A stretch of 64,000 nt of DNA, from NCBI RefSeq assembly GCF_013072695.1, contig NZ_LXUK01000005.1:1-64000 (forward strand), read 5' to 3'. This DNA comes from Acinetobacter sp. Ac_5812 (GTDB taxonomy: Bacteria; Pseudomonadota; Gammaproteobacteria; Pseudomonadales; Moraxellaceae). Under the pieces are notes generated by a model. That model had not been told where the DNA came from. It made no database searches and saw nothing but the letters and a program-made list of their open reading frames with translations. A program made the position numbers and the translations under genes. Below, one piece after another: positions 43,539 through 54,653 of this stretch. Each line of letters opens with the position of its first letter. Position 1 is the first letter of the stretch.

Positions 43539-44252
43539 ATGAGAAACGCGACCCGAATTCAAATCATTAATCCGAATACCTGTGTCGAAATGACCACATC
43601 AATTGCTGAGGCTGCACGTCAGGTAGCCGCAGCGGATACCGAAATTATGGCGCAGTCTCCCGAAAAAGGCGTGTTATCGATTGAGGGGCATTATGATGAG
43701 GCAATGTCTGCTATTGGGGTGCTTGAGTTAATTCAACAAGGCAAAGCACAGCAGGTCGATGGGCATATTATTGCTTGCTTTGGTGATCCTGCTTTGCATG
43801 CGGCCAGAGAATTGGCTCAGGCACCTGTGGTTGGCATTGCCGAAGCTGCATTTCATATGGCCAGTTTGGTGGCAACAAAATTTTCGATTGTGACCACCTT
43901 AGCCCGAACCAAAATTATTGCTGAACATTTATTACATCAATATGGCTTTGAACGAAAATGTGCACAGATTCGATGCATTGATCTTCCGGTATTGGCATTA
44001 GAACATGATAAGCAAGTGGCCTATGAAAAATTATTGGCAAGCTGCCAGCAAGCCAAAATGGAGGATGGAATTGGAGCGATCGTCTTGGGCTGTGGTGGCA
44101 TGGCCGAGATGGCGGATCAGGTCAGTCTAGAGTTAGGAATTCCGATTATTGATGGGGTTCGGGCTGCGGTCAAATTGATTGAGGGCTTACATGGTTTAGG
44201 CATTCAAACCAGTAAGTGGGGAGATTATGATTATCCCTTAATGAAAGGATAA
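43539..44252 (+). CDS. Asp/Glu/hydantoin racemase family protein
   Basis: A 237-residue member of the aspartate/glutamate/hydantoin racemase family. It opens IQIINPNTCVEMTTSIAEAA; the first catalytic Cys is in IIACFGDPALHAARE near residue 84 and the second in IVLGCGGMAEMAD near residue 187. It fits the allantoin/hydantoin racemase branch, which interconverts enantiomers of 5-substituted hydantoins. No hydantoinase is in the window, so the downstream enzyme must be encoded elsewhere. The nearby GTG at 43531 is out of frame, so the ATG is kept. Confidence 0.85.
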   Translation: MRNATRIQIINPNTCVEMTTSIAEAARQVAAADTEIMAQSPEKGVLSIEGHYDEAMSAIGVLELIQQGKAQQVDGHIIACFGDPALHAARELAQAPVVGIAEAAFHMASLVATKFSIVTTLARTKIIAEHLLHQYGFERKCAQIRCIDLPVLALEHDKQVAYEKLLASCQQAKMEDGIGAIVLGCGGMAEMADQVSLELGIPIIDGVRAAVKLIEGLHGLGIQTSKWGDYDYPLMKG

Positions 44253-44323
44253 TAAAGCGCAACTGCGTGTGGAAATATAGATGATGAGCATCTGTTTAAG
44301 TTCAGCTTTTCCTTAAAGCGCAT

Positions 44324-44356
44324 ACAACAATGCCAGCATTTCGCTGGCATTGTTGT
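44324..44356. terminator. Bidirectional terminator
   Basis: ACAACAATGCCAGC pairs perfectly with GCTGGCATTGTTGT around a 5-nt loop, between the racemase gene and secF, which converge. Confidence 0.85.
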
Positions 44357-44375
44357 TCAATCCAAAGAAAGGAGA

Positions 44376-45344
44376 TTAAGGAATCTCTTCTTCTTCAAAT
44401 TCAGGTTTAACTTGAACAATAAAGTCCTGACGATTTAGACCACGCCATAAGGCGAATGCTGTACCGATATAGATCGATGAGTAAGTACCGACAAAGATAC
44501 CGACAAACATTGCCATAGAGAACCAGTGTAAGCCATCACCGCCTAAGAACATCATGGCCAGAACCACGAGTAATAAGGTCATCGAGGTGTGAATGGTACG
44601 ACGTAAAGTTTCTGTTAAGGCGATATCTACGATTTCACGAGGACTTGCACCGCGAATCTTACGGAAGTTTTCACGGATACGGTCCGAAACAACGATGTTA
44701 TCGTTGAGTGAGAAACCAATCACCGCAAGTACAGCCGCAAGTACGGTTAAGTCGAATGGCCATTGGAACAGCGCAAAGGCACCAAAAATGATGATAATGT
44801 CATGGAATAATGACATTACAGCGCCGACTGCCATTTTAAACTCAAAGCGAACGGTGACGTAGATCAACATTAATATCAATGCCAGCGCAACAGCACCTGC
44901 AGAGCGTACATAGAGTTCATTACCAACCGCACCACCGACAGAGTCCACTTTGTGAACTTCTACGGTGTTATTCGGCAATTGCACTGCTTTCGTGATGCTA
45001 TTGCTCAGGTCTTCAACATTCAGGTCTTCTTGTACTGGCATACGTACGATGAGGTCAGTGCTACTGCCTAAGGTTTGTACCACAGCATCTTTAAAGCCTG
45101 CACGATCAAGTGCTTGAACCACTTGAGCAGGTTGAACACCTTGCTTGTAGTTTAACTCAGCCGAGATACCACCGGTAAAGTCCAAACCAAGATTGAGGCC
45201 TTTGGTTACGATAAAGAAGATACTGGCAATGGTAATCAGGATCGAGAAGATGGCCGCAGGTTTGGCAATCTTCATGAATGGGATGATTTTTAGATCATCT
45301 GGGCGACCGTATTGCTTTGAGTCTTGTTGAGTCAGATCAGTCAT
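44376..45344 (-). CDS. secF: SecF protein translocase subunit
   Basis: A 322-residue SecF with six transmembrane segments. It has the GLDFTGGISAEL motif after TM1 and VRFEFKMAVGAVMSLFHDII and GFSLNDNIVVSDRIREN in TM4-5. With SecD and YajC it uses the proton motive force to complete export through SecYEG. secD precedes it by 10 bp. Confidence 0.96.
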   Translation of the reverse strand: MTDLTQQDSKQYGRPDDLKIIPFMKIAKPAAIFSILITIASIFFIVTKGLNLGLDFTGGISAELNYKQGVQPAQVVQALDRAGFKDAVVQTLGSSTDLIVRMPVQEDLNVEDLSNSITKAVQLPNNTVEVHKVDSVGGAVGNELYVRSAGAVALALILMLIYVTVRFEFKMAVGAVMSLFHDIIIIFGAFALFQWPFDLTVLAAVLAVIGFSLNDNIVVSDRIRENFRKIRGASPREIVDIALTETLRRTIHTSMTLLLVVLAMMFLGGDGLHWFSMAMFVGIFVGTYSSIYIGTAFALWRGLNRQDFIVQVKPEFEEEEIP

Positions 45345-45354
45345 GTGAATCTCC

Positions 45355-47256
45355 TTAAATACTCAACTTGTTCAAATTACGGCGTTTGCCATAAATGAGC
45401 TGTACGATTGCACGGGTTACTGTAATTGCAGTAAACATCGAACAAATAATACCAATCATCAAGGTGACTGCAAAACCTTTGATCGGACCTGTACCAATTG
45501 CGAATAAAATAAACGCAACAATGAACGTGGTTAAGTTCGAGTCAAGAATGGTGTTATAGGCACGATCATAACCTGCGACAATCGCCTGTTTTGGCGAGGC
45601 GCCCCAGAGCATTTCCTCTCGTATTCGTTCACAGATCAGGACGTTGGCATCGACCGCCATACCAATGGTTATCACGATACCCGCAATACCTGGCAGGGTA
45701 AGGGAGGCCCCAATCCAAGACATCACCGTTAAGATCATGGCAAGGTTGAAGACCAAGGCAAAGTTCGCAATTAAACCAAATAAACGGAAGAACACCACCA
45801 TCCAGATCGCAACCAGCAAGAAACCGATTTGGGTCGATAATACACCCTTATCAATGTTTTCTTGACCAAGGCTTGGACCCACGACACGTTCTTCAACAAA
45901 GTACATTGGCGCAGCCAAAGCACCCGCACGCAGCATTAAGGCAAGTTCTGCCGCTTCTTGAGGAGAATCTAGACCGGTAATACGGAATTGTGAGCCCAAT
46001 ACCGCTTGAATGGTTGCAGCGTTGATCACCACAGATTCAGTATATGGGGTACGAACTTCAGTCTGAACACCCGTGTTTGGATCAGCCACGTAAGAGATTT
46101 TTTGTTTATTTTCGATAAACAAAACCGCCATACGTTTGCCAACTGCACCACGAGTGGCATCTGCCATCAACTTACCGCCAGAAGAGTCTAGGGTGATATT
46201 TACTTCTGCACCACCAGAGTCTTGGCTAAAGCCAGAACTTGCGTTTTGAACACGTTCACCAGTCAAAATACGGTTACGCTGTAACAGCAATTGACGACCA
46301 CTGTCTAAAGACTGATAAGCAAAGACTTCAGTTCCCGGAGGAAGCGGCTGACCATTATATTTACCTGTATATGGATCGATATATTGATCATTACTATCTG
46401 CAACCAAACGGAACTCTAAGTTCGCCGTACGACCCAAGACACGTTTTGCTTCTGCGGTGTCTTGTACGCCTGGTAATTCAACCACAATACGGTTGCTACC
46501 TTGGGTTTGTACCAGTGCTTCTGCCACACCGAGTTCGTTAATACGGTTACGTAAAGTAGTTAAGTTTTGGTTGACTGCATAAGATTGAATTTCCTGACGA
46601 CGAGTGTCGGTATAATTCAATCTTAAGGTTGCACCAGATGAGGTTGCAACCGCCTGCTGAGTAAATTCATTACCATTACGACGTAAAAAATCGGCCGCTG
46701 CATCACGGTCTGCATTGCTGGCAAACTGGACGGTAATAGTATTGTTATTTAAAGCAAGGTTGTTAAATTTGATTTTGTTATCACGGAATTGACGACGCAA
46801 ATCAGTCGCAGATGTTTCCATACGCTGACTAATTGCTTTATCCATGTCGACTTCGAGCAAGAAGTGTACACCGCCACGTAAGTCCAAACCGAGTTTCATC
46901 GGTTTTGCCCCAATCTTTTGCAACCATTCTGGTGTGGTCGGCGCAAGGTTGAGGGCAACTACATAGTCATCACCTAAATCACGGCGTAATACTTCTTTGG
47001 CTTTTAACTGTTCTTCAGAAGAGTTTAAGCGTAATAATGCCGCGTTGTTGGTAAAGCTATTGTCGTGACTGCTAATGTTGGCAGTTTTTAAAATCTGCTC
47101 AGCTTTTTGCACGATCGTCTGATCAATTTTGGTGCCTGCTTTTGCCCCAGAAATTTGGACAGCAGGTTCATCTGGATACAGACTTGGAAGTGCATATAAC
47201 GTACTGATCACAAGTACCACAAGGATCAGTAAATATTTCCATGCAGGGTAACGCAT
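45355..47256 (-). CDS. secD: SecD protein translocase subunit
   Basis: A 633-residue SecD with TM1 at the N-terminus, the large periplasmic P1 domain (GLDLRGGVHFLLEVDMDKAI; RINELGVAEALVQTQGSNRI) and five C-terminal transmembrane segments with GMAVDANVLICERIREE. It is of normal length. The tgt-yajC-secD-secF order is widespread in gammaproteobacteria. Confidence 0.96.
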   Translation of the reverse strand: MRYPAWKYLLILVVLVISTLYALPSLYPDEPAVQISGAKAGTKIDQTIVQKAEQILKTANISSHDNSFTNNAALLRLNSSEEQLKAKEVLRRDLGDDYVVALNLAPTTPEWLQKIGAKPMKLGLDLRGGVHFLLEVDMDKAISQRMETSATDLRRQFRDNKIKFNNLALNNNTITVQFASNADRDAAADFLRRNGNEFTQQAVATSSGATLRLNYTDTRRQEIQSYAVNQNLTTLRNRINELGVAEALVQTQGSNRIVVELPGVQDTAEAKRVLGRTANLEFRLVADSNDQYIDPYTGKYNGQPLPPGTEVFAYQSLDSGRQLLLQRNRILTGERVQNASSGFSQDSGGAEVNITLDSSGGKLMADATRGAVGKRMAVLFIENKQKISYVADPNTGVQTEVRTPYTESVVINAATIQAVLGSQFRITGLDSPQEAAELALMLRAGALAAPMYFVEERVVGPSLGQENIDKGVLSTQIGFLLVAIWMVVFFRLFGLIANFALVFNLAMILTVMSWIGASLTLPGIAGIVITIGMAVDANVLICERIREEMLWGASPKQAIVAGYDRAYNTILDSNLTTFIVAFILFAIGTGPIKGFAVTLMIGIICSMFTAITVTRAIVQLIYGKRRNLNKLSI

Positions 47257-47307
47257 TCGCTTTCTTCTTAAATGAAAAAGTCGTGCTGAGGCACGACTAT
47301 TTTATGA

Positions 47308-47637
47308 TTAAAGGTTATTTAATGTGCCTTCAGGTAATACTGAAATGACACTCGCACGTTGGATTTTTACCTCAACACCGCGAGTGAGTTCAACTACTGC
47401 AAAGTCACCTTCAAGCTTGGTAATTCTCCCCATTAAACCACCAGCAAACACGATTTCACTGCCTACACCCAAGCTTTCGATTAAAGAACGATGTTCTTTA
47501 GCACGTTTTGCCTGAGGTCTCCAGATCAAGAAATAGAAGATTGCGATGAATACCGCGATCATCAATAAGTTTGCCATGAGGCTTGGACCTTGTGTCGCAG
47601 CAGGAGCCGCGTGAGCAGTAGAGATGAAAAAACTCAT
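47308..47637 (-). CDS. yajC: YajC, preprotein translocase accessory subunit
   Basis: A 109-residue protein with one transmembrane helix near residues 20-40 (LLMIAVFIAIFYFLIWRPQA) followed by KRAKEHRSLIESLGVGSEIV and the short beta domain VFAGGLMGRITKLEGDFAVV. It belongs to the SecDF-YajC complex. Confidence 0.95.
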   Translation of the reverse strand: MSFFISTAHAAPAATQGPSLMANLLMIAVFIAIFYFLIWRPQAKRAKEHRSLIESLGVGSEIVFAGGLMGRITKLEGDFAVVELTRGVEVKIQRASVISVLPEGTLNNL

Positions 47638-47745
47638 TTCGATTTCCTAAAATTAAAAGGCAAAAAATTAACAATAAATTCCAATTCGTTTTGCAATGTA
47701 CCTTGTCTTGCGATCAGGCGCAAATCTTGATGCAAATCGTTCCGC

Positions 47746-49136
<1,391 letters not shown>

Positions 49137-49231
49137 GGCGGCATGGATGCCGCCGCGTTAGACTGCGGTAGCAGGGATGTACTGTCAGTCTAACAAATGG
49201 TTTTGGTTACTTTTGCCAAAACAAAAGTAAC
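49137..49231. repeat. Three-hairpin intergenic repeat element
   Basis: GGCGGCATGGATGCCGCC (49137-49154), then TTAGACTG...CAGTCTAA (49158-49193), then GTTACTTTTG-CCAAAA-CAAAAGTAAC (49206-49231). The first two hairpins are locally GC-rich. The layout matches a dispersed intergenic element I recall from Acinetobacter genomes, and the last hairpin is analogous to the TACTTTTC/GAAAAGTA hairpin at 29232. Confidence 0.65.
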
Positions 49232-49299
49232 TCCAACTGAAGGTTTTTGCTGAAATGAGTGAGATAACTGTAAGACGCTAAAATGTTATAACTACCGCA

Positions 49300-49875
49300 C
49301 TAAAAATTCGGTTTATAGTCAAAATTTTCAGTCGCCAGATTATCTTTAAATGGGCGAATCGCTTTCTTGGACAAGGTCAGGGTATTGATCAAGTTGTTTG
49401 GAAACACCTCGATCTGGTTATTAAACAATTCCACATTGCGGTTAAAAATGGTAATTGCAGCACCGACATTTTCGTTTTGTTCCTGAATATCATCCATCAT
49501 CTTGCTATACAGCGCATCTGCTTTCAGTTCAGGATAATTTTCAACCACCACATTCAAGCTACGAATCAGTTCCTTACTCATTTTCTCAATCTGTTGTAAC
49601 TGTGAAATATCCGTGTCATTCACATTCAAGTTGAGAATCTGTTGACGTAACTCAGTGACTTTTTCCAAGGTGGATTTTTCGAACTGAGTATATTGATCCA
49701 GTGTTGCTTCCAAGGCTTCTAAAGTCTTTACTTTTTGACGTTCGAAGTTGGCTACTTCTGACCATGCCCGTTTGGTGGCATTAAAATACCGTACGATGTT
49801 GTTGCGAATAGAAATGCCCCACACGATCAGTGCGACAAAAATTCCCAAGAAGATCAGTAAACCTGTCATCGCCAT
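49300..49875 (-). CDS. LemA family protein
   Basis: A 191-residue LemA protein: an N-terminal transmembrane helix (GLLIFLGIFVALIVWGISI), then a long helical domain starting NIVRYFNATKRAWSEVANF and containing VVENYPELKADALYSKMMDD and the conserved end FNNQIEVFPNNLINTLT. The family is widespread and of unclear function. It follows the membrane protein gene upstream by 25 bp; LemA genes are often paired with such a membrane partner. Confidence 0.88.
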   Translation of the reverse strand: MAMTGLLIFLGIFVALIVWGISIRNNIVRYFNATKRAWSEVANFERQKVKTLEALEATLDQYTQFEKSTLEKVTELRQQILNLNVNDTDISQLQQIEKMSKELIRSLNVVVENYPELKADALYSKMMDDIQEQNENVGAAITIFNRNVELFNNQIEVFPNNLINTLTLSKKAIRPFKDNLATENFDYKPNF

Positions 49876-49900
49876 TCCCCTTATTGTTATTGCTCAATGA

Positions 49901-50929
49901 TTAGCGAATTAAATTCAGCATCAATTGTTGAAACTTATGATATTGCGGCATGGTCATGGTTCTTAAGTGTCCACGTAATGCTGGAATATCCTGAATGTCA
50001 CTGCGTTTGCTGGCGGTTTGGAAAAGATTTTGTTCGCCGACGTAACACATGATTTGCTCTTGATGATGATAAATTAAATCACCTGTAAAATGTTGAAAAA
50101 AATCATGTAGTTTTAAGGTCAGACTAGGGCTCACCTCTTTTGCGAGTCGGTGCTGATCTAAGCCAAAAATATTCAATTCTTGGTTAATCAAAATATCGCT
50201 GCTTTGCCATGAACTGATGTAGGGTGCAAAGAAACGAGAGCGCTGATTGCTGACGGCAATTCCTAAAGCCGGCATTTGAAAAATAAACGCGCCCCACAAA
50301 TCTTTATGGATTTCTTTAACGATTTTTTTATCACTACTCTGATCCTGCAGGATCGGCATTTCACTGACATAGTGATACTGAAATAGTAGAACTTGATGTT
50401 CTGTGTTGCCATCATGCCATGTGGTCGACGCGTATTGGGTAATCTCGTTGGATTCATTACCCCGATTAAATAGGGGGAAATGTTGCTTTAACTTGCTGAT
50501 CACCAAAAGTGGCTGCGCTTGAATGGGTAAATAAGCAGGGAGTTGCTGGAACTGCAAACCATAGCGCAATACCGTCATGCGTTCTTCTAGATAATGAATG
50601 ACGCGTGTTAATGGTTGTTGTGGTTCATAGAGCAAATAGGCCAGAAAACCAGTCAGGAATGCACCCAGTAAACTCCAGATATATTGAATATGTGGATGTA
50701 GAAAATAACCAAAGATTAATGTGCCTACGCTGATCAATGCGAATAAATAAGGCAGTACATTAAAAAAACGCAGGCTGTGATCGTCACGCCAAGGATGCAG
50801 TGCATCTAGTAGGGCTTGATCGCTATGTGCTTTCTGTCCAACATCCCACAGTCGTGCAATATTGCGAAAAACCTGCGCATTTTTTTTACGCCTGATATGC
50901 AGCGCTTGTTGTACAGTGTCGATTGGCAT
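49901..50929 (-). CDS. DUF3137-like membrane protein paired with LemA
   Basis: A 342-residue protein with two adjacent transmembrane helices near residues 57-75 and 80-100 (FNVLPYLFALISVGTLIFGY, SLLGAFLTGFLAYLLY), then a long cytoplasmic domain. Topology and pairing with LemA suggest the DUF3137 group, but the sequence match is only by general layout. It carries no catalytic motif that I can see. Confidence 0.55.
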   Translation of the reverse strand: MPIDTVQQALHIRRKKNAQVFRNIARLWDVGQKAHSDQALLDALHPWRDDHSLRFFNVLPYLFALISVGTLIFGYFLHPHIQYIWSLLGAFLTGFLAYLLYEPQQPLTRVIHYLEERMTVLRYGLQFQQLPAYLPIQAQPLLVISKLKQHFPLFNRGNESNEITQYASTTWHDGNTEHQVLLFQYHYVSEMPILQDQSSDKKIVKEIHKDLWGAFIFQMPALGIAVSNQRSRFFAPYISSWQSSDILINQELNIFGLDQHRLAKEVSPSLTLKLHDFFQHFTGDLIYHHQEQIMCYVGEQNLFQTASKRSDIQDIPALRGHLRTMTMPQYHKFQQLMLNLIR

Positions 50930-51107
50930 GGAAATAATCGTTTCATTATAATGGGGTGGTCTTGTCTGAATTATGCGTTAAATTTCAGAAACTAAGAAGT
51001 CTATAATCTGAATCTAGCTGTGTTTTATTATTTTGAATGAACGACTTTTACCAAAGCATTTTTATAGGAAAAATCGACTAAACCGGAATTTAGCCGATTG
51101 ATCTGTA

Positions 51108-52145
51108 TTAAGCGTCGAGCTTATCCACCAACATCGCATCGCCATAACTAAAGAAGCGATAACGTTGTTCTACTGCATGGGTATAAGCCGCCAAGATATT
51201 GTCACGATTGGATAGCGCTGAAACCAACATCAATAAGGTCGATTCTGGTAAATGGAAGTTGGTAATCAAACGATCTACGATGCAGAACTGATAACCTGGA
51301 TAAATAAAGATCTGGGTATCACCTGTCCATGCTGCAATTTTGCCTTGATTAGCCTGTGCTGCACTTTCTAGGGCACGGGTCGCTGTAGTGCCTACAGCAA
51401 TGACTTTATTACCGCGTGCTTTGGTTGCCAAAATCAGGTCAATCGTGGCTTGAGGTACATCACACCATTCACTGTGCATAATGTGATTAGTAATGTCTGT
51501 GGTACGCACTGGCATAAAGGTCCCTGCACCGACATGTAGCGTGACAAAGGTTTTTTGCACGCCTTTGGCTGCTAGTTTTTCTAATAAGCCTTGGTCAAAA
51601 TGCAGACTGGCAGTTGGTGCTGCAACACTGGCAATTTTTTCAGGGTCGTGGAACACGGTTTGATAACGCTCAGTATCAATCTCTTCGGCTTCACGGTTGA
51701 AATAAGGTGGAATCGGCAGTTGACCGTATTGATCCAGCACCGACAAAATCGGTTGTGAAAACTTCACCACAAATAGGTTTTCGTGGCGGCCTTGTACGGT
51801 GACAGGCACAGCATCTTCACCGATATACAGTTCTGCGCCTGCTTTGGGTGAGTTGCTTGATTTGATATGGCAATGCGCAGTATGAGTGTCCAACATACGC
51901 TCAACCAGAACTTCGATAGCTCCGCCTGTCGCACGTTTGCCTTTTAAGCGTGCTTTCATGACTTTGGTGTCATTTAGTACCAGCAAATCACCGTCTTCGA
52001 GTAGGTCGAGAATATCGGTGAAGCTATGGTCGTCATATTGACCTTGTGCATCGATATGCAGCAGGCGAGATGCGCTACGGCTGTCTAAGGGATAGCGAGC
52101 AATAAGTTCATCGGGGAGATCAAACGAAAAGTCGGAGAGTTGCAT
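51108..52145 (-). CDS. queA: QueA, S-adenosylmethionine:tRNA ribosyltransferase-isomerase
   Basis: A 345-residue QueA, which transfers the ribosyl part of SAM to preQ1-34 in tRNA to give epoxyqueuosine. It has [19 protein letters not shown] at the start, [32 protein letters not shown] and [11 protein letters not shown]. The frame opens at 52163, but ATG 52145 is the usual family start. Confidence 0.95.
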   Translation of the reverse strand: MQLSDFSFDLPDELIARYPLDSRSASRLLHIDAQGQYDDHSFTDILDLLEDGDLLVLNDTKVMKARLKGKRATGGAIEVLVERMLDTHTAHCHIKSSNSPKAGAELYIGEDAVPVTVQGRHENLFVVKFSQPILSVLDQYGQLPIPPYFNREAEEIDTERYQTVFHDPEKIASVAAPTASLHFDQGLLEKLAAKGVQKTFVTLHVGAGTFMPVRTTDITNHIMHSEWCDVPQATIDLILATKARGNKVIAVGTTATRALESAAQANQGKIAAWTGDTQIFIYPGYQFCIVDRLITNFHLPESTLLMLVSALSNRDNILAAYTHAVEQRYRFFSYGDAMLVDKLDA

Positions 52146-52272
52146 ACATCTAAAACATTGCAAAAATTGGGCGTAGTATAGTCTTTTTTGCGTTTTCTCG
52201 CTGAGTTCGCGTGTTTATAAGCAGAAAAATATCTGAATGATTTAAAAGTGAGCAATAAGCGTGAGTTAGTGT

Positions 52273-52301
52273 TTGACAATAAAATCAAACAGGTTATTAT
52301 A
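52273..52301 (+). promoter_or_regulatory. tRNA-Leu promoter
   Basis: TTGACA (52273-52278), a 17-bp spacer and ATTATA (52296-52301; TTATAC one base on). The tRNA begins 25 bp downstream. Confidence 0.75.
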
Positions 52302-52325
52302 CGCAACACAAAGCATCGCACTCTT

Positions 52326-52412
52326 CCCGAGGTGGTGAAATTGGTAGACGCGGCGGACTCAAAATCCGCTGTCAGAGATGACGTGTCGGTTCGAGTCCGA
52401 CCCTCGGGACCA
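52326..52412 (+). tRNA. tRNA-Leu (CAA anticodon)
   Basis: An 87-nt class II tRNA. The acceptor stem CCCGAGG/CCTCGGG is followed by A and an encoded CCA; D-loop AAATTGGTAGA; anticodon stem GCGGA/TCCGC with loop CTCAAAA, giving anticodon CAA for UUG codons. The long variable arm reads TGTCAGAGATGACG, and the T-loop is GGTTCGAGTCC. Confidence 0.95.
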
Positions 52413-52423
52413 AGATTCAAAGA

Positions 52424-52457
52424 CCCCAAGCTGGTATTAAAGGCTTGGGGTTTTTTA
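52424..52457 (+). terminator. Terminator after tRNA-Leu
   Basis: CCCCAAGC pairs with GCTTGGGG around an 11-nt loop, then TTTTTT. Confidence 0.9.
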
Positions 52458-52527
52458 ATGCTTATAACTTATAAATTAAATATATTTCTCAATAAAAATC
52501 TGCAGTTCAATTTATCAAGGGGGAGAG

Positions 52528-53127
52528 GTGTTAGATTTAATAATAAAAGCATTGCCAGTATTTTTGGCTGTTGTACCACTATTTGTTTGGTTGGATAAAG
52601 CGAAAAGATTTACTCATCGTAGAAAATTCTATTTAGAGAGATTGACTGCTGTAACTGAGTATATTGATCATTATTATGAACAGGATAAAGAAAAAGTAGA
52701 AAAAGATTGTGCTGCACAGGCATTGGTATGTTCTGAAAAGGTGAGTCATCTTGAAGTGGATTATGTGCTTAAAGAGTATCCCCAAAGATTTTTCATTATG
52801 ATCAAGAAGTTGATAACTGCCCGTCATATGGTAGATACAACTTTGGATGATGGAAAAATAACTTTAACGACTAAATTTTCAAAGAAGAATTGTCGAAAGA
52901 AAAGATGGATTTTGGCTGGATACTATTTGCTATCAATGGTAATTGTTGAGTCAAATGATTTATTAGTCTTTTTAATAAATCATTTGGGTCTAAAAACATT
53001 TCAAGTTGACACTTGGATTCTTTTAACAGGAACAGCGGTTACAGTTGTTGTTGGCGTATTTATAGCTTTTATTTCGGGAATGCTATTCTTGAGTGTAGAT
53101 GCATTGATTGAGATTTATGATGACTAA
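52528..53127 (+). CDS. AT-rich membrane protein of unknown function
   Basis: A 199-residue protein starting at GTG 52528, with GGGGGAGAG just upstream. It has a short hydrophobic N-terminus (residues 5-20, LIIKALPVFLAVVPLFVWLD), a charged helical middle, and two transmembrane segments near residues 125-145 and 165-190. No family recognised. Its base composition is markedly more AT-rich than queA or glnE nearby, and it stands alone just past a tRNA gene, which fits a recently gained gene. Confidence 0.6.
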   Translation: MLDLIIKALPVFLAVVPLFVWLDKAKRFTHRRKFYLERLTAVTEYIDHYYEQDKEKVEKDCAAQALVCSEKVSHLEVDYVLKEYPQRFFIMIKKLITARHMVDTTLDDGKITLTTKFSKKNCRKKRWILAGYYLLSMVIVESNDLLVFLINHLGLKTFQVDTWILLTGTAVTVVVGVFIAFISGMLFLSVDALIEIYDD

Positions 53128-53333
53128 AAAGTACAGCATGTCCCTAGAGATTAGATCATCTGTTATTGAAATTTACTCTAAGTTAAAATTTAATGAAATT
53201 TCACGTTTTGTTGCGAATTGATTGAATCAACAATTGCCTTTTCTGTTAAAGTTTGTTAATACTGAGTGATAGTTTTCACATTTTTTTTATAAAACGTAAA
53301 GAACCGTATAACGAAAATATTCGAGAGGCGGGA

Positions 53334-54605
53334 ATGACGATTCAATTATTAGAACTACAGCAAGCCGAAAAGTTAAGTGCTTGTAAAATCTCTCTTTCTT
53401 TGGGGCTAACTTCAGAGCAGAATTTGCTTGAGCAATTTTTACAGTTTAACCGAAAACTGATGCAAGCCAGTACCGCATTGCTGTCTTTTCACCAAGAACC
53501 TTATCTGTGGCACCGTTGCCCTGAAAAACTCAAAGCCATTGATTCCGCAAAAATTAGCAAAAGTCTAAATACGCTATTTGTGAATGGTGATCTGGTCGAT
53601 AGCGACCATCCGCAGTACCCAACCTTATTGGCATTTCTAGCACCCATAAAAAAGAAAATCCAAACTGCAGTCGCGCTACATCTCAGGCATCCAGACCAAA
53701 CCTCACTCGGTTATATCATCCTGTTTGATGAAGCTGCACAAGGTTTTAGTGACTTACAAAAACAACTCCTCCAAGAACATTGTGTCAACTTCATGCAACA
53801 ACTGGAATTGAAGTTTAATCATGACGAGTTGAAAGAACTATACGAACAAGAAGCTGCACTCAATTTTAGTAAAACCAAATTCTTTTCGATTATTTCCCAT
53901 GACCTACGTGCGCCATTTCATGGGCTACTAGGTTTCTCTGAGATATTAGCGAAAGAACGTGAAACCTTAGACGAATCCAGTATTCAGAATATTGCTGACT
54001 ATCTTTACGACACTTCGCAATCGACCTATAACTTATTGGAAAGCTTATTGAATTGGGCGATGGCGGAAGGTGGGCGTTTTGTCTATCACCCGATCAATTT
54101 TAAGTTGCGCCAGATCACCAATATTGTGACCGACATTCTTAAAACTTTGGCGATTAAGAAGAATATTCAACTGATTAATGAAGTGGATGAAAATCTTAAA
54201 GTCTATGCCGATATGAATATGATCACCTCGGTCATTCAGAACTTGGTGTCGAATGCGCTGAAATTTACCGATGTGGATGGTACAGGTAAGGTCTATATCC
54301 AAGCGCAACATAAAGGCACTTATGTTGAAGTGTATGTCAAAGACACTGGTCTCGGCATGACCCAACAACAAATCAATGACCTGTTTCAGCCACGGATTAC
54401 CATGAGTTATAAAGGCACTGCAGGAGAGAAAGGTGCAGGTTTGGGTTTAAGTTTATGTAAGCGCTTTGTAGAAATGAATTTGGGTGAAATCAATGTCAGC
54501 TCCAATGAAGGCGAAGGCACGGTATTTACGGTGTTGCTGCCAATCGAACGTGAACAGGTTGATTTATGTACAGATCAACAAAAAAGCAAAGCGAAATTAG
54601 TCTAA
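53334..54605 (+). CDS. Soluble orphan sensor histidine kinase
   Basis: A 423-residue histidine kinase without transmembrane segments. The N-terminal ~150 residues resemble a GAF-type sensor domain; HisKA has FFSIISHDLRAPFHGLLGF with the phospho-accepting His at 189. The catalytic domain has NLVSNALKFT, DTGLGM and GAGLGLSLCKRFVEMNLG. No response-regulator gene is adjacent. ATG 53334 is chosen because GAGGCGGGA lies upstream and the longer frame to 53253 has no site. Confidence 0.87.
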   Translation: MTIQLLELQQAEKLSACKISLSLGLTSEQNLLEQFLQFNRKLMQASTALLSFHQEPYLWHRCPEKLKAIDSAKISKSLNTLFVNGDLVDSDHPQYPTLLAFLAPIKKKIQTAVALHLRHPDQTSLGYIILFDEAAQGFSDLQKQLLQEHCVNFMQQLELKFNHDELKELYEQEAALNFSKTKFFSIISHDLRAPFHGLLGFSEILAKERETLDESSIQNIADYLYDTSQSTYNLLESLLNWAMAEGGRFVYHPINFKLRQITNIVTDILKTLAIKKNIQLINEVDENLKVYADMNMITSVIQNLVSNALKFTDVDGTGKVYIQAQHKGTYVEVYVKDTGLGMTQQQINDLFQPRITMSYKGTAGEKGAGLGLSLCKRFVEMNLGEINVSSNEGEGTVFTVLLPIEREQVDLCTDQQKSKAKLV

Positions 54606-54653
54606 AGAGATTTTAAAGATAAGCTTGTAACTGATATAACTAACCTAGATGAG

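Noticed and set aside
52412..53333. Direct repeat of the tRNA-Leu 3' end as an attachment site
   Set aside because: I looked for a second copy of the T-arm and acceptor end downstream and saw none, and there is no integrase gene.
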